Below are positions 1-7,855 of a stretch of DNA of 64,000 nt, in pieces. Both the position numbers and the translations under genes were made by a program. This DNA comes from Bacteroidales bacterium (GTDB taxonomy: Bacteria > Bacteroidota > Bacteroidia > Bacteroidales > UBA932): assembly GCA_017620335.1 (NCBI GenBank), contig JAFZQO010000030.1, positions 1 through 64,000 of the forward strand. Direction: 5' to 3'. The notes under the pieces are model-generated. The model did not search any database, had not been told where the DNA came from, and was given only the letters and a program-made list of their open reading frames with translations. Within the stretch, counting starts at the first letter, position 1. Every line of letters begins with the position of its first letter.

Positions 1-145
<145 letters not shown>

Positions 146-151
146 GACTTC

Positions 152-178
152 TGTCATCCCGAGCGTAGCGAAGGGATT
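152..178. repeat. Dispersed-repeat-like intergenic motif (CATCCCGAGCGTAGCGAAGG core)
   Basis: Directly after the GAPDH stop lies a sequence with the core CCCGAGCGTAGCGAAGGG, whose ends are weakly self-complementary (TCCC/GGGA). From memory, close variants recur between genes in many unrelated bacterial genomes. A similar CGAGCGAAGCGAG string occurs near 24080. Only one full copy is present here, so repeat status rests on recall. Confidence 0.4.
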
Positions 179-184
179 TGTAAG

Positions 185-220
185 AAAAGGGGACGGCCGC
201 ACGGCCGTCCCCTTTCTCTT
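185..220. terminator. Bidirectional intrinsic terminator between convergent genes
   Basis: A perfect 14-bp stem (AAAGGGGACGGCCG and its complement) with a two-base CA turn is followed by a T-rich run on the plus strand and flanked by an A-run that serves the minus strand. It lies between the convergent GAPDH and DUF5362 genes and can end both transcripts. Confidence 0.85.
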
Positions 221-236
221 TTATCTCCTGCCGAAG

Positions 237-659
237 CTAAAGCGAAACGATTAGCGCGATCACCACCGCTATGATGCAGACAGCGATCAGGGCGAGGCTG
301 ATGATGGCCAGGATGCCGGAGATCTGGAAGAAGTTCTTGGAGTTCCTCAGTCCGTCGGTAAGGTCGGCCTCGTCTCCGGTGACGTTCCAGGTCTTGATAC
401 CCCTGGCGGAGCGGCAGAGATAGCGGGCGAAGAAGTAATACAGGACGGAGCACAGGATGTACACGACACCCATGACGATGATGCCCGCCCGGCTTGACAA
501 CAAGGCGCTTTCTTCTCCCATGTCCAGGCCAATGATGCCCGCGACGACGAAAAACAGGCCCAGCAGGACCATGAATACGGTGCATATCCACATCAGCACG
601 CCGAGCAGTTTCTGCCACTTCGCGCTCTCGAGAAGGTAGTACTTTTGTAAATCGTTCAT
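237..659 (-). CDS. DUF5362-like small integral membrane protein
   Basis: A 140-residue protein with about four hydrophobic segments: two close together near residues 20-48, one around 60-78 and one at 110-138. The opening LQKYYLLESAKWQKLLGVL resembles the start of the Bacteroidetes DUF5362 family (LLETAKWAKFL-type), which is the basis for the call. No catalytic motif is seen and the function is unknown. It is convergent with GAPDH and separated from yggS by about 60 AT-rich bases, so it may form its own transcription unit. Confidence 0.65.
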   Translation of the reverse strand: MNDLQKYYLLESAKWQKLLGVLMWICTVFMVLLGLFFVVAGIIGLDMGEESALLSSRAGIIVMGVVYILCSVLYYFFARYLCRSARGIKTWNVTGDEADLTDGLRNSKNFFQISGILAIISLALIAVCIIAVVIALIVSL

Positions 660-720
660 TGTTTTGGGGAAATTAATCGGTTATTCTCCGACAATATACG
701 AATAATAATCCAATTACCAA

Positions 721-1377
721 CTAATATTCGCGGGCGCCGAAGATGGCGGTGCCTATGCGGACCATGGTGGAGCCGTGCCTGACAGCTATAGTCCAGTCGT
801 CGGACATGCCGATGGAGAGCTGGTTGAAGGAGTCCAGTTCCGGGAAGAGGTCCACGAGATAGGCCATGAAGCTGTCTATACGTTCGAAATCGGCGTTAAT
901 GACCTCCTCGTCGTCCGTATGGGAAGCCATGCCCATGAGCCCGCAGAAACGGATGTTCCTATATTCCTCCGCGTGGAAGAGGATGTCTAGTATCTCCTCC
1001 TCGTGGAAGCCCTGCTTGGTCTCCTCAGCACCTATGTGGAGTTCGAGGAGGACGCTTATTACCTTGTCGTTGGCGGAGCCCCAGTTATTGATGGCCTCCA
1101 GCAGGTGCACGGAGTCCACCGACTGCACCAGGGTTGCGTAGGGCAGGACCATTTTCAGTTTATTGGTCTGGAGATGCCCTAAAAAATGCCATTCGATATC
1201 TTGCGGGAGCTGGACAGCCTTGGCTGCCAGTTCCTGGGGGCGGTTCTCACCGAAGACGGTCTGGCTGGCCTGGTAGGCCTCCAGGATGGCCTCCAGGGGG
1301 TGGAATTTGGAAACTGCCACCAGTTTGACCCCTGATGGCAGTTCCGACTTTATCCGATTGAGATTCTCTTCTATCAT
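721..1377 (-). CDS. yggS: YggS/PROSC family pyridoxal-phosphate homeostasis protein
   Basis: A 218-residue alanine-racemase-fold protein without the second racemase domain. Family landmarks are KLVAVSKFHP (PLP-binding Lys), FGENRPQEL, WHFLGHLQTNK, CGLMGMA, LSIGMSDDW and VRIGTAIFG. The family binds PLP on its lysine and keeps free PLP and amino-acid pools in balance. I chose the ATG at 1377 (MIEENLNRIK). Its first base is also the last base of the yidC stop (TAATG), which indicates translational coupling. An upstream in-frame start would lie inside yidC and add a Gly/Ala/Pro-rich non-family extension. Confidence 0.92.
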   Translation of the reverse strand: MIEENLNRIKSELPSGVKLVAVSKFHPLEAILEAYQASQTVFGENRPQELAAKAVQLPQDIEWHFLGHLQTNKLKMVLPYATLVQSVDSVHLLEAINNWGSANDKVISVLLELHIGAEETKQGFHEEEILDILFHAEEYRNIRFCGLMGMASHTDDEEVINADFERIDSFMAYLVDLFPELDSFNQLSIGMSDDWTIAVRHGSTMVRIGTAIFGAREY

Positions 1378-3248
1378 TATCTGCGCTGTTTCTTCTGCTG
1401 CTCGCGGAGCTGGGCCTGCTGGGCCTTCTGCGCCTCCTCCAGGCGCTGCTGCCACTTGCTCTTGGGCGCCGGCTTGTTCTCGGCGGCCTTGAGCTTGGCG
1501 CGGATCTCCTCGGGATGTACGAAGAACTTGCGGAGGATCCAGTTCTGCAGCATCATGAAGAGGTTGCTGAGGAGGTAGTAGTAGCTGAGAGCCGCGGAGA
1601 GGTTGTTACAGATGAAGAACATCATGATCGGCATCATCCACAGGCTCATGAAGCGCATGCTCTGGGCATTCGGGTCGTTGCCGGCCGGCTGGCTGCCGAT
1701 GGTCATCTTGGAGTAGAACCACATGGTCACCGCCATGAGGAGGGCGAAGAGCGAGAGGTGGTCTCCCAGGATGGGGATCTTGGTTCCGTAATCGATGATG
1801 GAGTCGTAAGCCGAGAGGTCCTGGCACCACAGGAAAGGCTGCTGGCGCAGCTCGATGGAAGCCGGGAAGAAACGGAACATGGCCCAGAGTATAGGGAAGG
1901 TCAGGAGGGTCGGGAGGCAGCCTCCCGCCGGACTGATTCCGGCCTTCTTGTACAGGTCCATGGTCGCCTGCTGCTTCTTCATGGCATCCTCCTGCTTGGG
2001 GTATTTCTCGTTCAGCTTCTCGATCTCAGGCTTCAGAGCGGACATCTTGGCCGACGACATGTAGGACTTGTTCGTCAGAGGCATCACGACTATCTTGATG
2101 ATGATGGTCATCAGGAGGATGATGATGCCGAAGTTTCCGATGTACTTGTGCAGGAAGTTAAAGAGAGGGATGATGACGTAGCGGGTGAACCAGCCTACGA
2201 GCCATCCGCCGAGCGGGATGATCTTCTCATACTTGAGATTGTACGACTTCAGGGTCTGGAAGTGGTTCGGGCCGAAATAGAACTCGAAGGGCATCGCGAC
2301 GGTCTGCCCGGGCTGGAACTCGCAGCGCATGTCGGCCGCGCAGGCCATGAGGTCGTGGCTCTCGTCGGTCTCGGGGATGAAGTTGATGGAGAGCTGGCCG
2401 GACGAGAACTGCTGGGGAGCCCTCATGATGGCCGAGAAGAACTGCTGCTGGAAGGCGAACCAGGAGAGTTTCGAGTCGATGCGGCGGCTGCCGTTACGGC
2501 CGCGGCCGACCTCCTCGGGCTTCTTCTCGCCATCGAAATAATAGTCTATCTTGGAGTACTGCGACTCGTTGCGGTAACCCTTCTCCATGCGGGGGATGGT
2601 GACCGAGAAGTCGAGGTCGAAGGAAGAGACGTTGCGCGGGATGACCCCCTGCATGTCCACGAAGGACAGGAGGTTGTCCACCGAGTAGGAGTCGTGGCGA
2701 AGGACATACTTCTGCTCGATGTATCCGCCTCCGGCGAAAGGCAGGCGCATCACCACGGACGAGTCCGTCTTCTCCGCCACGGAGAAAGCGAAATCGGCGG
2801 TGTTGATGTACTCGCCGGCGTAAAGCCGGATGGAATAGTTGCCCGCCTCGGGCTTGATGATGTACAGGTCTTCCTGGCTGTAGGTCTTGTAATCCTTGAC
2901 CTGGACCGAATAGGGCTGCGCGCCCTTGGTGGTGAAGGTCACGGCGAGCTTGTCGTTCTCGAGGGTGAGGAACTCAGCCTCGGCGCTGTGGGACTGCTCA
3001 AGCAGGGAATCCTTGTAGATGGAGGCTGGCTGCCCCGGCAAGACGGCCTGGAGGGCCGCGGTGTCAGGCGCGGCGGCAAGCGCCGCCACGGAGTCCAGGG
3101 CGGCGCGCTCCAGCGCCTCCACCCGGGCTATGGAATCCAGCTGCGCCTGGACCTCCATCTGTTTCTGATAACGCTTGGACTGGTACCAGGTGAAGCCGAA
3201 GAGTATAAGTCCGATGAGGACGAGGCCGGTAATCGAATTCTTGTCCAT
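1377..3248 (-). CDS. yidC: Membrane protein insertase YidC
   Basis: A 623-residue protein built like Gram-negative YidC. It has an N-terminal anchor (residues about 5-22, SITGLVLIGLILFGF), a large periplasmic beta-sandwich domain, and a C-terminal core of five membrane segments starting near 370 (WLVGWFTRYVIIPLFNFLHK) with the conserved PLTNKSYMSSAKM and LPTLLTFPILWAMFRFFP regions. The tail is Lys/Gln-rich and basic. It inserts proteins into the inner membrane alone or with SecYEG. The ATG at 3248 gives MDKNSITG, the usual start; a longer reading would run into the preceding gene. It lies one base after the DUF349 stop and overlaps yggS by one base. Confidence 0.97.
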   Translation of the reverse strand: MDKNSITGLVLIGLILFGFTWYQSKRYQKQMEVQAQLDSIARVEALERAALDSVAALAAAPDTAALQAVLPGQPASIYKDSLLEQSHSAEAEFLTLENDKLAVTFTTKGAQPYSVQVKDYKTYSQEDLYIIKPEAGNYSIRLYAGEYINTADFAFSVAEKTDSSVVMRLPFAGGGYIEQKYVLRHDSYSVDNLLSFVDMQGVIPRNVSSFDLDFSVTIPRMEKGYRNESQYSKIDYYFDGEKKPEEVGRGRNGSRRIDSKLSWFAFQQQFFSAIMRAPQQFSSGQLSINFIPETDESHDLMACAADMRCEFQPGQTVAMPFEFYFGPNHFQTLKSYNLKYEKIIPLGGWLVGWFTRYVIIPLFNFLHKYIGNFGIIILLMTIIIKIVVMPLTNKSYMSSAKMSALKPEIEKLNEKYPKQEDAMKKQQATMDLYKKAGISPAGGCLPTLLTFPILWAMFRFFPASIELRQQPFLWCQDLSAYDSIIDYGTKIPILGDHLSLFALLMAVTMWFYSKMTIGSQPAGNDPNAQSMRFMSLWMMPIMMFFICNNLSAALSYYYLLSNLFMMLQNWILRKFFVHPEEIRAKLKAAENKPAPKSKWQQRLEEAQKAQQAQLREQQKKQRR

Positions 3249-3249
3249 A

Positions 3250-5301
3250 TTATTCCTCCGATGCAGCCTCCTCCGCCTGTCTGATCTTTGCCTCGAGCTC
3301 CTTGAGCTCGTTCTTGGCATCCTCGATCCTCTTGTGCATCTGCTGGATCAGCGTCTCGGCGTTCTTGGACATCGCGAAGAATCCTATGTTGTTCTCATAC
3401 GTGTCGATCTCCGACTGGAGGGTGTTGTAGCGCTGGATGAGGATGTCCTTCTCGCTGCGCGGCTTCGCGGGGCCGCGGCCGCCGCCCCTCTGGGAACGGG
3501 TGCCGAAGCCGGGGAACTTCTCCTGCATGGCCTCGCGGTAGGCCTGGGCGACAGCCTCCTTCTCCTTGAAGGGGACGAAGCCGATGGCCTGCCACTTCTC
3601 GGCGAACTCCTGCTGTGCGGCGGCGTCAGCCTCGGCGTCGGCAGGCACGTAGGCCTTGATGTCGTCGATGAGCTTGCGCTTGGCCTTGAGGTTGCCGTAG
3701 AAGTCGTTCTCGGGACGGCCCTGCTTGTCGCGGGCCTCGAAGAACTCGTCGCAGGCCGCGCGGAAGCGCTTCCAAAGCTGTTCGCTCTTCTTGCGAGGCA
3801 CCGCACCTATCTCCTTCCACTGCTTCTGGAGGTTGATGAACTGGTCGGTGGCCTTCTTCCACTCGGTGCTGGACTTGAGGGCCTCGGCCTGCTCGATGAG
3901 GGCCATCTTCTTGTCGAGGTTCTCGTTCATGCTGTCCTTGTATGAGGTATAGAACACGCGCTTCTTCTCGAAGAACTTGTCGCAGGCCGCGCGGAAGCGG
4001 TCGTAGATCTTCTGGTTCTCCTTCTTGGATGCGAAGCCTATGCCGCGCCACTGCTTCTGGATGTCCTCGATCTCCTTGGAGAGGGAGTTCCACTCGTTGG
4101 AGGAAGTGACGTCCTTCTCCGCGATCTCCTCGACGAGTTCGCAGAGCTTCTGCTTGGCCAGGAGGTTGTCGGCCTGCCTGGATTTCTGCTCCTCGAAGTA
4201 GCCCTGGTACCTCTTGTTGATGACGGCCGTGGCGGCCTTGAAGCGGTTCCAGATGTCGTCGCGGTACTCCTTGGCCACGGGTCCGAACTCCTTCCACTGC
4301 TCGTGGAGCTTCTGGAGCTCACGGAAGGCCTCGACCACGTTCTCGTTCTCGGAGAGCTTCTCCGCAGCCTCGCAGAACGCCTGCTTGGCCTCGAGGTTCT
4401 TCTTGAAGTCGAGGTCGCGGAGGTCGCGGTTGATCTTCACCATGTCGTAGAACTTCTCGACATAGTACTGATAGGTATCGTTGATATCTCTGTAATTCTG
4501 GGCGGGAACGGGGCCGATCGCCCTCCAGCGGTTCTGGATCTCGCGGAACACGGGGAACGAGGCTCCCACGTCGCCGGCCTTCTCGACGAGGGCCTTGAGG
4601 TCCTCGATGACGGCCTGCTTGGATGTGAGGTTGTCCTCGCGCTCCTTCTCAAGCTGGCGGTTGAACTCGGCGCGCTCTTTCTTGTAATCATTGTACAGGG
4701 ACTTGAAACCGGCTTCGATGACCTCGAAAGGATTGTCCTTGACCACGTCTTCGGCGGCAGGGGCGGTCTCCTCGGCGGGGGCGTCGGAAGCGGGCTCGTC
4801 GACGGTGCCCAGACCTGCGTCGGCCTTTTCCTTGGAAAGGCGCTTGTAGAAGGCGGATTTGATCGCCTCGGCCTCCTTGGAATGCTTGACCCTCTCCAGG
4901 CCGGTGCCCAGCTTCTGGAAGAGCTCGGAGAGCTCGGCCAGGGTCTTGTCCGCGAGGTTCACGGGCTCCTCGGCGGCTGGAGCGGGCTCGGCTGCGGGGG
5001 CTTCCTCAGCTGCGGGAGCTTCCTCGACAGCGGGGGCGGACTCTTCAGCGGGAGCGGGCTCCTCGGCGACGGGAGCTTCCTCAACTGCGGGGGCGGGCTC
5101 CTCGGCGGGAGCTTCCTCAGCAACGGGAGCAGGCTCCTCGGCAGGGGCCTCCACTACGGGCTCCTCCGCCACGGGAGCCTCCTCTGCAGGGGCTTCGGCG
5201 GGAGTTTCGGTTTCTACGACGACAGGTTCGGCCACGACGGCGTCCTTGTTCTCAAGTACATCTGAAGAAAGGTTCTCTTCAGGAATGATAATTTCGCTCA
5301 T
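3250..5301 (-). CDS. DUF349 repeat protein with acidic Ala/Glu/Pro-rich N-terminal region
   Basis: A 683-residue, mostly helical protein. After the start (MSEIIIPEENL) come about 100 residues of imperfect PAEE/APVAEEP repeats, then several DUF349 modules of about 75 residues, each marked by a W-x-x-I/F-G segment (WRAIGPVPAQ, WKEFGPVAKEY, WRGIGFASKKE, WKEIGAVPRKK, WQAIGFVPFKE). It ends in a coiled coil. No enzymatic motif is visible; the family has been linked to ribosome or RNA association, which cannot be tested here. The start at 5301 sits downstream of a TATATTTG promoter element and avoids a non-family extension. It leads the yidC-yggS operon. Confidence 0.85.
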   Translation of the reverse strand: MSEIIIPEENLSSDVLENKDAVVAEPVVVETETPAEAPAEEAPVAEEPVVEAPAEEPAPVAEEAPAEEPAPAVEEAPVAEEPAPAEESAPAVEEAPAAEEAPAAEPAPAAEEPVNLADKTLAELSELFQKLGTGLERVKHSKEAEAIKSAFYKRLSKEKADAGLGTVDEPASDAPAEETAPAAEDVVKDNPFEVIEAGFKSLYNDYKKERAEFNRQLEKEREDNLTSKQAVIEDLKALVEKAGDVGASFPVFREIQNRWRAIGPVPAQNYRDINDTYQYYVEKFYDMVKINRDLRDLDFKKNLEAKQAFCEAAEKLSENENVVEAFRELQKLHEQWKEFGPVAKEYRDDIWNRFKAATAVINKRYQGYFEEQKSRQADNLLAKQKLCELVEEIAEKDVTSSNEWNSLSKEIEDIQKQWRGIGFASKKENQKIYDRFRAACDKFFEKKRVFYTSYKDSMNENLDKKMALIEQAEALKSSTEWKKATDQFINLQKQWKEIGAVPRKKSEQLWKRFRAACDEFFEARDKQGRPENDFYGNLKAKRKLIDDIKAYVPADAEADAAAQQEFAEKWQAIGFVPFKEKEAVAQAYREAMQEKFPGFGTRSQRGGGRGPAKPRSEKDILIQRYNTLQSEIDTYENNIGFFAMSKNAETLIQQMHKRIEDAKNELKELEAKIRQAEEAASEE

Positions 5302-5340
5302 AATCAATAGAGTATCAGTAAATAAAAAGGTTGTAGAACG

Positions 5341-5348
5341 CAAATATA
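5341..5348 (-). promoter_or_regulatory. Promoter -7 element for the DUF349-yidC-yggS operon
   Basis: On the minus strand the bases read TATATTTG, matching the Bacteroidetes -7 consensus TAnnTTTG, about 40 bases upstream of the DUF349 ATG. No good -33 TTTG is seen at 19-20 bases. Confidence 0.55.
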
Positions 5349-5370
5349 CCAAAATATTGGATAAAAACGC

Positions 5371-5378
5371 TATTTTTG
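5371..5378 (+). promoter_or_regulatory. Promoter -7 element for trmD
   Basis: TATTTTTG matches TAnnTTTG and lies 22 bases before the trmD ATG, back to back with the minus-strand promoter of DUF349. The -33 box is not clear. Confidence 0.55.
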
Positions 5379-5400
5379 CAGAACTAATTTCAGAGCGCCC

Positions 5401-6078
5401 ATGAGAATAGACATCCTCACCGTAGTACCCGAACTCCTCGAGAGCCCCCTCGGCCATTCCATAGTGGGAAGGGCCGTGAAGAAAGGGCTGGTGGAGATAC
5501 ACGTCCACAACCTCAGGAAATACGGCATCGGCCCACGCAGGAACGTCGACGACTACAGCTACGGCGGGGACGCCGGCATGGTCATGATGGTCGAGCCGGT
5601 CTTCCGCATGATCGAGGAACTGAAGTCAGAAAGGGACTACGACGAGGTCATCTACATGTCCCCCGACGGGGACATCCTTAACCAGGGCATAGCGAACGAG
5701 CTCTCGCTAAAGGAGAACATCATCATCCTCTGCGGGCATTACAAGGGCGTAGACCACCGTATCCGGGAGCACCTTGTAACCAGGGAGATATCCGTGGGCG
5801 ACTATGTCGTCAGCGGCGGCGAGATCCCTGCGGCCCTGCTGGCCGACAGCATAATCCGCCTCATCCCCGGCGCGCTCACCGACGAGACCTCGGCGCTGAG
5901 CGATTCCTTCCAGGACGACCTCCTCTCCCCTCCCGTCTACACCCGCCCCGCGGAGTTCAACGGCTGGAAGGTCCCCGACGTCCTTCTCAGCGGCAATCCC
6001 AAGCTCATACGCGCGTGGCAGGACGAGCAGGCGCTCGCCCGCACCAAGGCCCTCCGCCCCGGACTTCTTAAGAAATAA
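5401..6078 (+). CDS. trmD: tRNA (guanine-N1)-methyltransferase TrmD
   Basis: A 225-residue SPOUT-fold methyltransferase that makes m1G37 in tRNAs using S-adenosylmethionine. Landmarks are [13 protein letters not shown] at the start, [37 protein letters not shown], and the knot region [15 protein letters not shown] with [15 protein letters not shown]. The length is normal. In most bacteria trmD sits with rpsP, rimM and rplS; here it stands alone, with its own promoter and a hairpin downstream. Confidence 0.97.
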   Translation: MRIDILTVVPELLESPLGHSIVGRAVKKGLVEIHVHNLRKYGIGPRRNVDDYSYGGDAGMVMMVEPVFRMIEELKSERDYDEVIYMSPDGDILNQGIANELSLKENIIILCGHYKGVDHRIREHLVTREISVGDYVVSGGEIPAALLADSIIRLIPGALTDETSALSDSFQDDLLSPPVYTRPAEFNGWKVPDVLLSGNPKLIRAWQDEQALARTKALRPGLLKK

Positions 6079-6117
6079 CCATTATCATTTCCTGAGAAGA
6101 CACCCTCGTACGATAAA

Positions 6118-6248
6118 CGAATTAACCCCGCATCACTGCGGGGTTAATCGGTTAGTTAGTAGTGTATTTTACCTCTGAAAAGGTTAATTATTGTTGGTTA
6201 GATCTCTTTTGCAAGAGTAGAGTGTGTCCAATTGTAACGTTTTAAGTT
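6118..6248 (-). ncRNA. Candidate small RNA (about 125 nt) with own promoter and terminator
   Basis: On the minus strand a full Bacteroidetes promoter is followed by about 125 bases with no ATG before the terminator hairpin. The would-be transcript holds a small hairpin CTCTT-GCAA-AAGAG closed by a GNRA-type tetraloop, a weaker ACCT...AGGT hairpin, and a final GC-rich hairpin (ACCCCGCA / TGCGGGGT). There is no sign of SRP RNA or tmRNA landmarks and I do not recognise the family. The call rests on the architecture promoter, structured leaderless RNA, terminator. Confidence 0.45.
6121..6148. terminator. Hairpin terminator after trmD, shared with the opposing sRNA candidate
   Basis: ATTAACCCCGCA and TGCGGGGTTAAT pair perfectly (12 bp) around a 4-base loop, 43 bases after the trmD stop. 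There is no long T-run on either side, so efficiency is uncertain, but the symmetry suits use from both strands. Confidence 0.65.
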
Positions 6249-6253
6249 CAATG

Positions 6254-6284
6254 CAAAGGTAGTGAACTTTTGTTAATCTGCAAA
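6254..6284 (-). promoter_or_regulatory. Bacteroidetes-type promoter for the sRNA candidate
   Basis: On the minus strand TTTG (6281-6284) is followed by exactly 19 bases and then TACCTTTG (6254-6261). Both boxes and the spacing fit the -33/-7 consensus. No start codon follows within 100 bases, so the product is probably an untranslated RNA. Confidence 0.65.
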
Positions 6285-6430
6285 CTTTTTTAAGAAAAAA
6301 TAAAGAGTTCCGTTTATTTTTTAAGAATTTGCATATTTGAATATATAAGATGTTATTTTATACTCTCTGTCGCTTTGGACGTAGTCGCTTGTGTCTCAAT
6401 CACTCAGGAAGAATCGACGGGACGACTTCC

Positions 6431-6612
6431 CGGGCATGGGAATGGCGTTTTCATTCCCATTTGCAGGAAAAAAGCGGTTTTGGGAATGAAAATGGCATTT
6501 TCATTCCCCATTGGGCAGCAGGGTGGCTGTTCGGGCCTGGGAGAGGTGTTTTCGGGCCCGTTGGAGTGGAAAAACATCTTTCCGGGACTGAAATAAGCGT
6601 TTTCAGGCCCGG
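6431..6612. repeat. Tandem array of four palindromes, 50-51 bp period, 13-nt loops
   Basis: Four inverted repeats with arms of 8-9 bases flank 13-base loops at 6439-6451, 6489-6501, 6540-6552 and 6591-6603, giving centres at 6445, 6495, 6546 and 6597. Arms differ between units (GGGAATG/CATTCCC, CGGGCCTG/CGGGCCCG, CCGGGACTG/CAGGCCCGG) yet remain complementary with at most one mismatch, except the first unit, which matches 6 of 8. Loops share a GGYRTTTT or AGCGTTTT end. In the second unit the loop itself pairs, making a 27-base near-perfect palindrome. The array ends 17 bases past the stop of the glutaminyl cyclase gene. Similar arrays lie at 20575-20691 and 39005-39135. Confidence 0.8.
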
Positions 6613-6628
6613 ATGAGAGGGGAAAGCG

Positions 6629-7396
6629 CTACTTTTTCTCGACGAGTTCGATCTCGTAGAGACGCTTCCAGTATTTGCCGGTGAGGTAGATCTTTCCGGT
6701 ATCGGGATCGAGGGCGATGCCGTTGAGGACGTCGGTGTTCTGGTCGCGCAGATGCTGGGGCAGCAGCCCGGTGCAGTCGACCTTGCCCTCCACGACGCCG
6801 GTGGAAGGATTGATGATGAGGATGAGGTCGGTGGTATAGACGTTGGCCCAGACCTTGCCGTCGATATACTCAAGCTCGTTAAGGTTGCGGACGGGACGGC
6901 CGTCAAGCTTGACGTCAACGGTCTTCAGGAGTTTGTAGTCCCCATCCATGAAGAACAGCCTGGAACTGCCGTCCGAGGCGATTAGCTGCTTCCCGTCGGT
7001 GGTGAGCCCCCACCCTTCGCGTGGGTAATTGAACGTGGACTTGTACTCCAGAGTATTGGCGTCGTAGATGAACGCCACCCTGCTCTCCCAGGTCAGGATG
7101 TAAAGGTTGTCCCCGAGAACCACGGAACCCTCGACGAAGTACTTGCGGTTGAACTTGAGCTTCTCCAGGGCCTCGCCGGTGGACAGCTCGACCTTGCGGA
7201 AGGTCGAGGAGCCGTACTGGCCCGTGCTCTCGTACATGTCCCCCTTGTAGAAGAAAAGGCCCTGGGTATAGGAGCCCGTGTCGTGAGGGTACTCCTTCAC
7301 GACCTTCACCTTGTACTCCTTGACCTTGGCCTCGCAGCTGCAGCACAGCAACGCGGCGGCAAGGATGGACAACACTAAATATAATCTTCTCATCAT
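6629..7396 (-). CDS. Glutaminyl-peptide cyclotransferase, plant/bacterial beta-propeller type, lipoprotein
   Basis: A 255-residue exported protein. The signal peptide ends in a lipobox-like LLCCSC, so it is probably lipid-anchored. The mature part matches the Glu_cyclase_2 family: YPHDTGSYTQGLFFYKG near the start, ESTGQYGSSTFRKVEL, LTWESRVAFIYD, GWGLTTDGKQLIASDGSSRL, LNELEYIDGKVWANVYTTD and LNGIALDPDTGKIYLTGKYW. The family cyclises N-terminal glutamine to pyroglutamate on exported proteins. This is plausible in Bacteroidetes because signal peptidase I often exposes Gln, though that link is inference. A TTG three bases upstream could also start; I chose the ATG at 7396. Confidence 0.88.
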   Translation of the reverse strand: MMRRLYLVLSILAAALLCCSCEAKVKEYKVKVVKEYPHDTGSYTQGLFFYKGDMYESTGQYGSSTFRKVELSTGEALEKLKFNRKYFVEGSVVLGDNLYILTWESRVAFIYDANTLEYKSTFNYPREGWGLTTDGKQLIASDGSSRLFFMDGDYKLLKTVDVKLDGRPVRNLNELEYIDGKVWANVYTTDLILIINPSTGVVEGKVDCTGLLPQHLRDQNTDVLNGIALDPDTGKIYLTGKYWKRLYEIELVEKK

Positions 7397-7417
7397 CAAG
7401 CTGTTGAGTGTACTTTC

Positions 7418-7760
7418 AAAAAAAGGTGGAGCCGTAAGCCGGTTTCTGTTTTTGAATCTGCCATTTATCTTCGCAACCTACCCCCCGGCATCGGGCGGGC
7501 CGCCCTCGTCTGCCGGTATATTTGGTCTTGCAGGCCCCGGTGCCGTACCCGCCGGACATCGCTGCCCGGCGTCGTGAGCCCTTGCCTCGCGTTTTCACCC
7601 TTGCCGTCTTCCGTCAGAGGCGGAGCCTCTCAGCGAAGGCGGCGGTCATTCTCTGTTACGGCCGGCGTAAGATTGCTCCCACCTGCGCTTTCCGCAGCGG
7701 GGTGCCCTTCCCTGTCCGGACTTTCCTCGGCCGAAGCCGCGGCAGATCGCTCCACCTTTC
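7418..7760 (-). ncRNA. rnpB: RNase P RNA, bacterial type A
   Basis: Read on the minus strand, the region has the P1 helix formed by AGGTGGAGC near the 5' end (7749-7757) and GCTCCACCT at the 3' end (7424-7432). The universally conserved GAGGAAAGTCCGGAC is at 7714-7728 and ACAGAAACCGGCTTAC at 7434-7449, close to the 3' end. The length of about 335 nt fits bacterial M1 RNA, the catalytic part of the tRNA 5'-processing enzyme. A run of T follows P1 and can serve as terminator. TATCTTTG just upstream on the minus strand is a likely -7 element. Confidence 0.96.
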
Positions 7761-7782
7761 AATCTGCAAAGATAAGAAAGAA

Positions 7783-7813
7783 TTGATAATTACCGTTCAA
7801 AACACTAACTTTG
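7783..7813 (+). promoter_or_regulatory. Promoter of the GpsA-like gene
   Basis: TTG (7783-7785), 20 bases, then TAACTTTG (7806-7813) match the Bacteroidetes -33/-7 pattern. A small hairpin (CCTTCG/CGAAGG) follows in the leader at about 7820-7838. The position rules out the earliest in-frame start of the next gene at 7811. Confidence 0.75.
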
Positions 7814-7855
7814 CAGTCCCCCTTCGAAAGGCGAAGGAGGCTATACAAGCATTTA

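Noticed and set aside
1377-1455. Longer YggS with an Ala/Gly/Pro-rich N-terminus
   Set aside because: The extension is antisense-free but lies wholly inside yidC and is not part of the family; the TAATG overlap supports the ATG at 1377.
1515-3284. Long plus-strand open frame of 589 codons
   Set aside because: It runs antisense through yidC, has a biased Glu/Leu/Val/Arg composition from reading complementary codons, and shows no family features. The same holds for other long antisense frames over DUF349, ffh, lysA, the V-ATPase and recF genes.
6160-6430. tRNA gene in the trmD downstream region
   Set aside because: No cloverleaf, T-loop GTTC-A/G-A box or CCA-adjacent acceptor stem could be found; the same negative result holds for other intergenic regions of the window.
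6431-6612. CRISPR array
   Set aside because: Period and palindromes suggested CRISPR at first, but repeats are not identical, the arms change between units, there are only four units and no cas genes are in the window.
7811-7855. N-terminal extension of the GpsA-like protein
   Set aside because: The in-frame start at 7811 lies inside the TAACTTTG promoter box, so it cannot be on the transcript.
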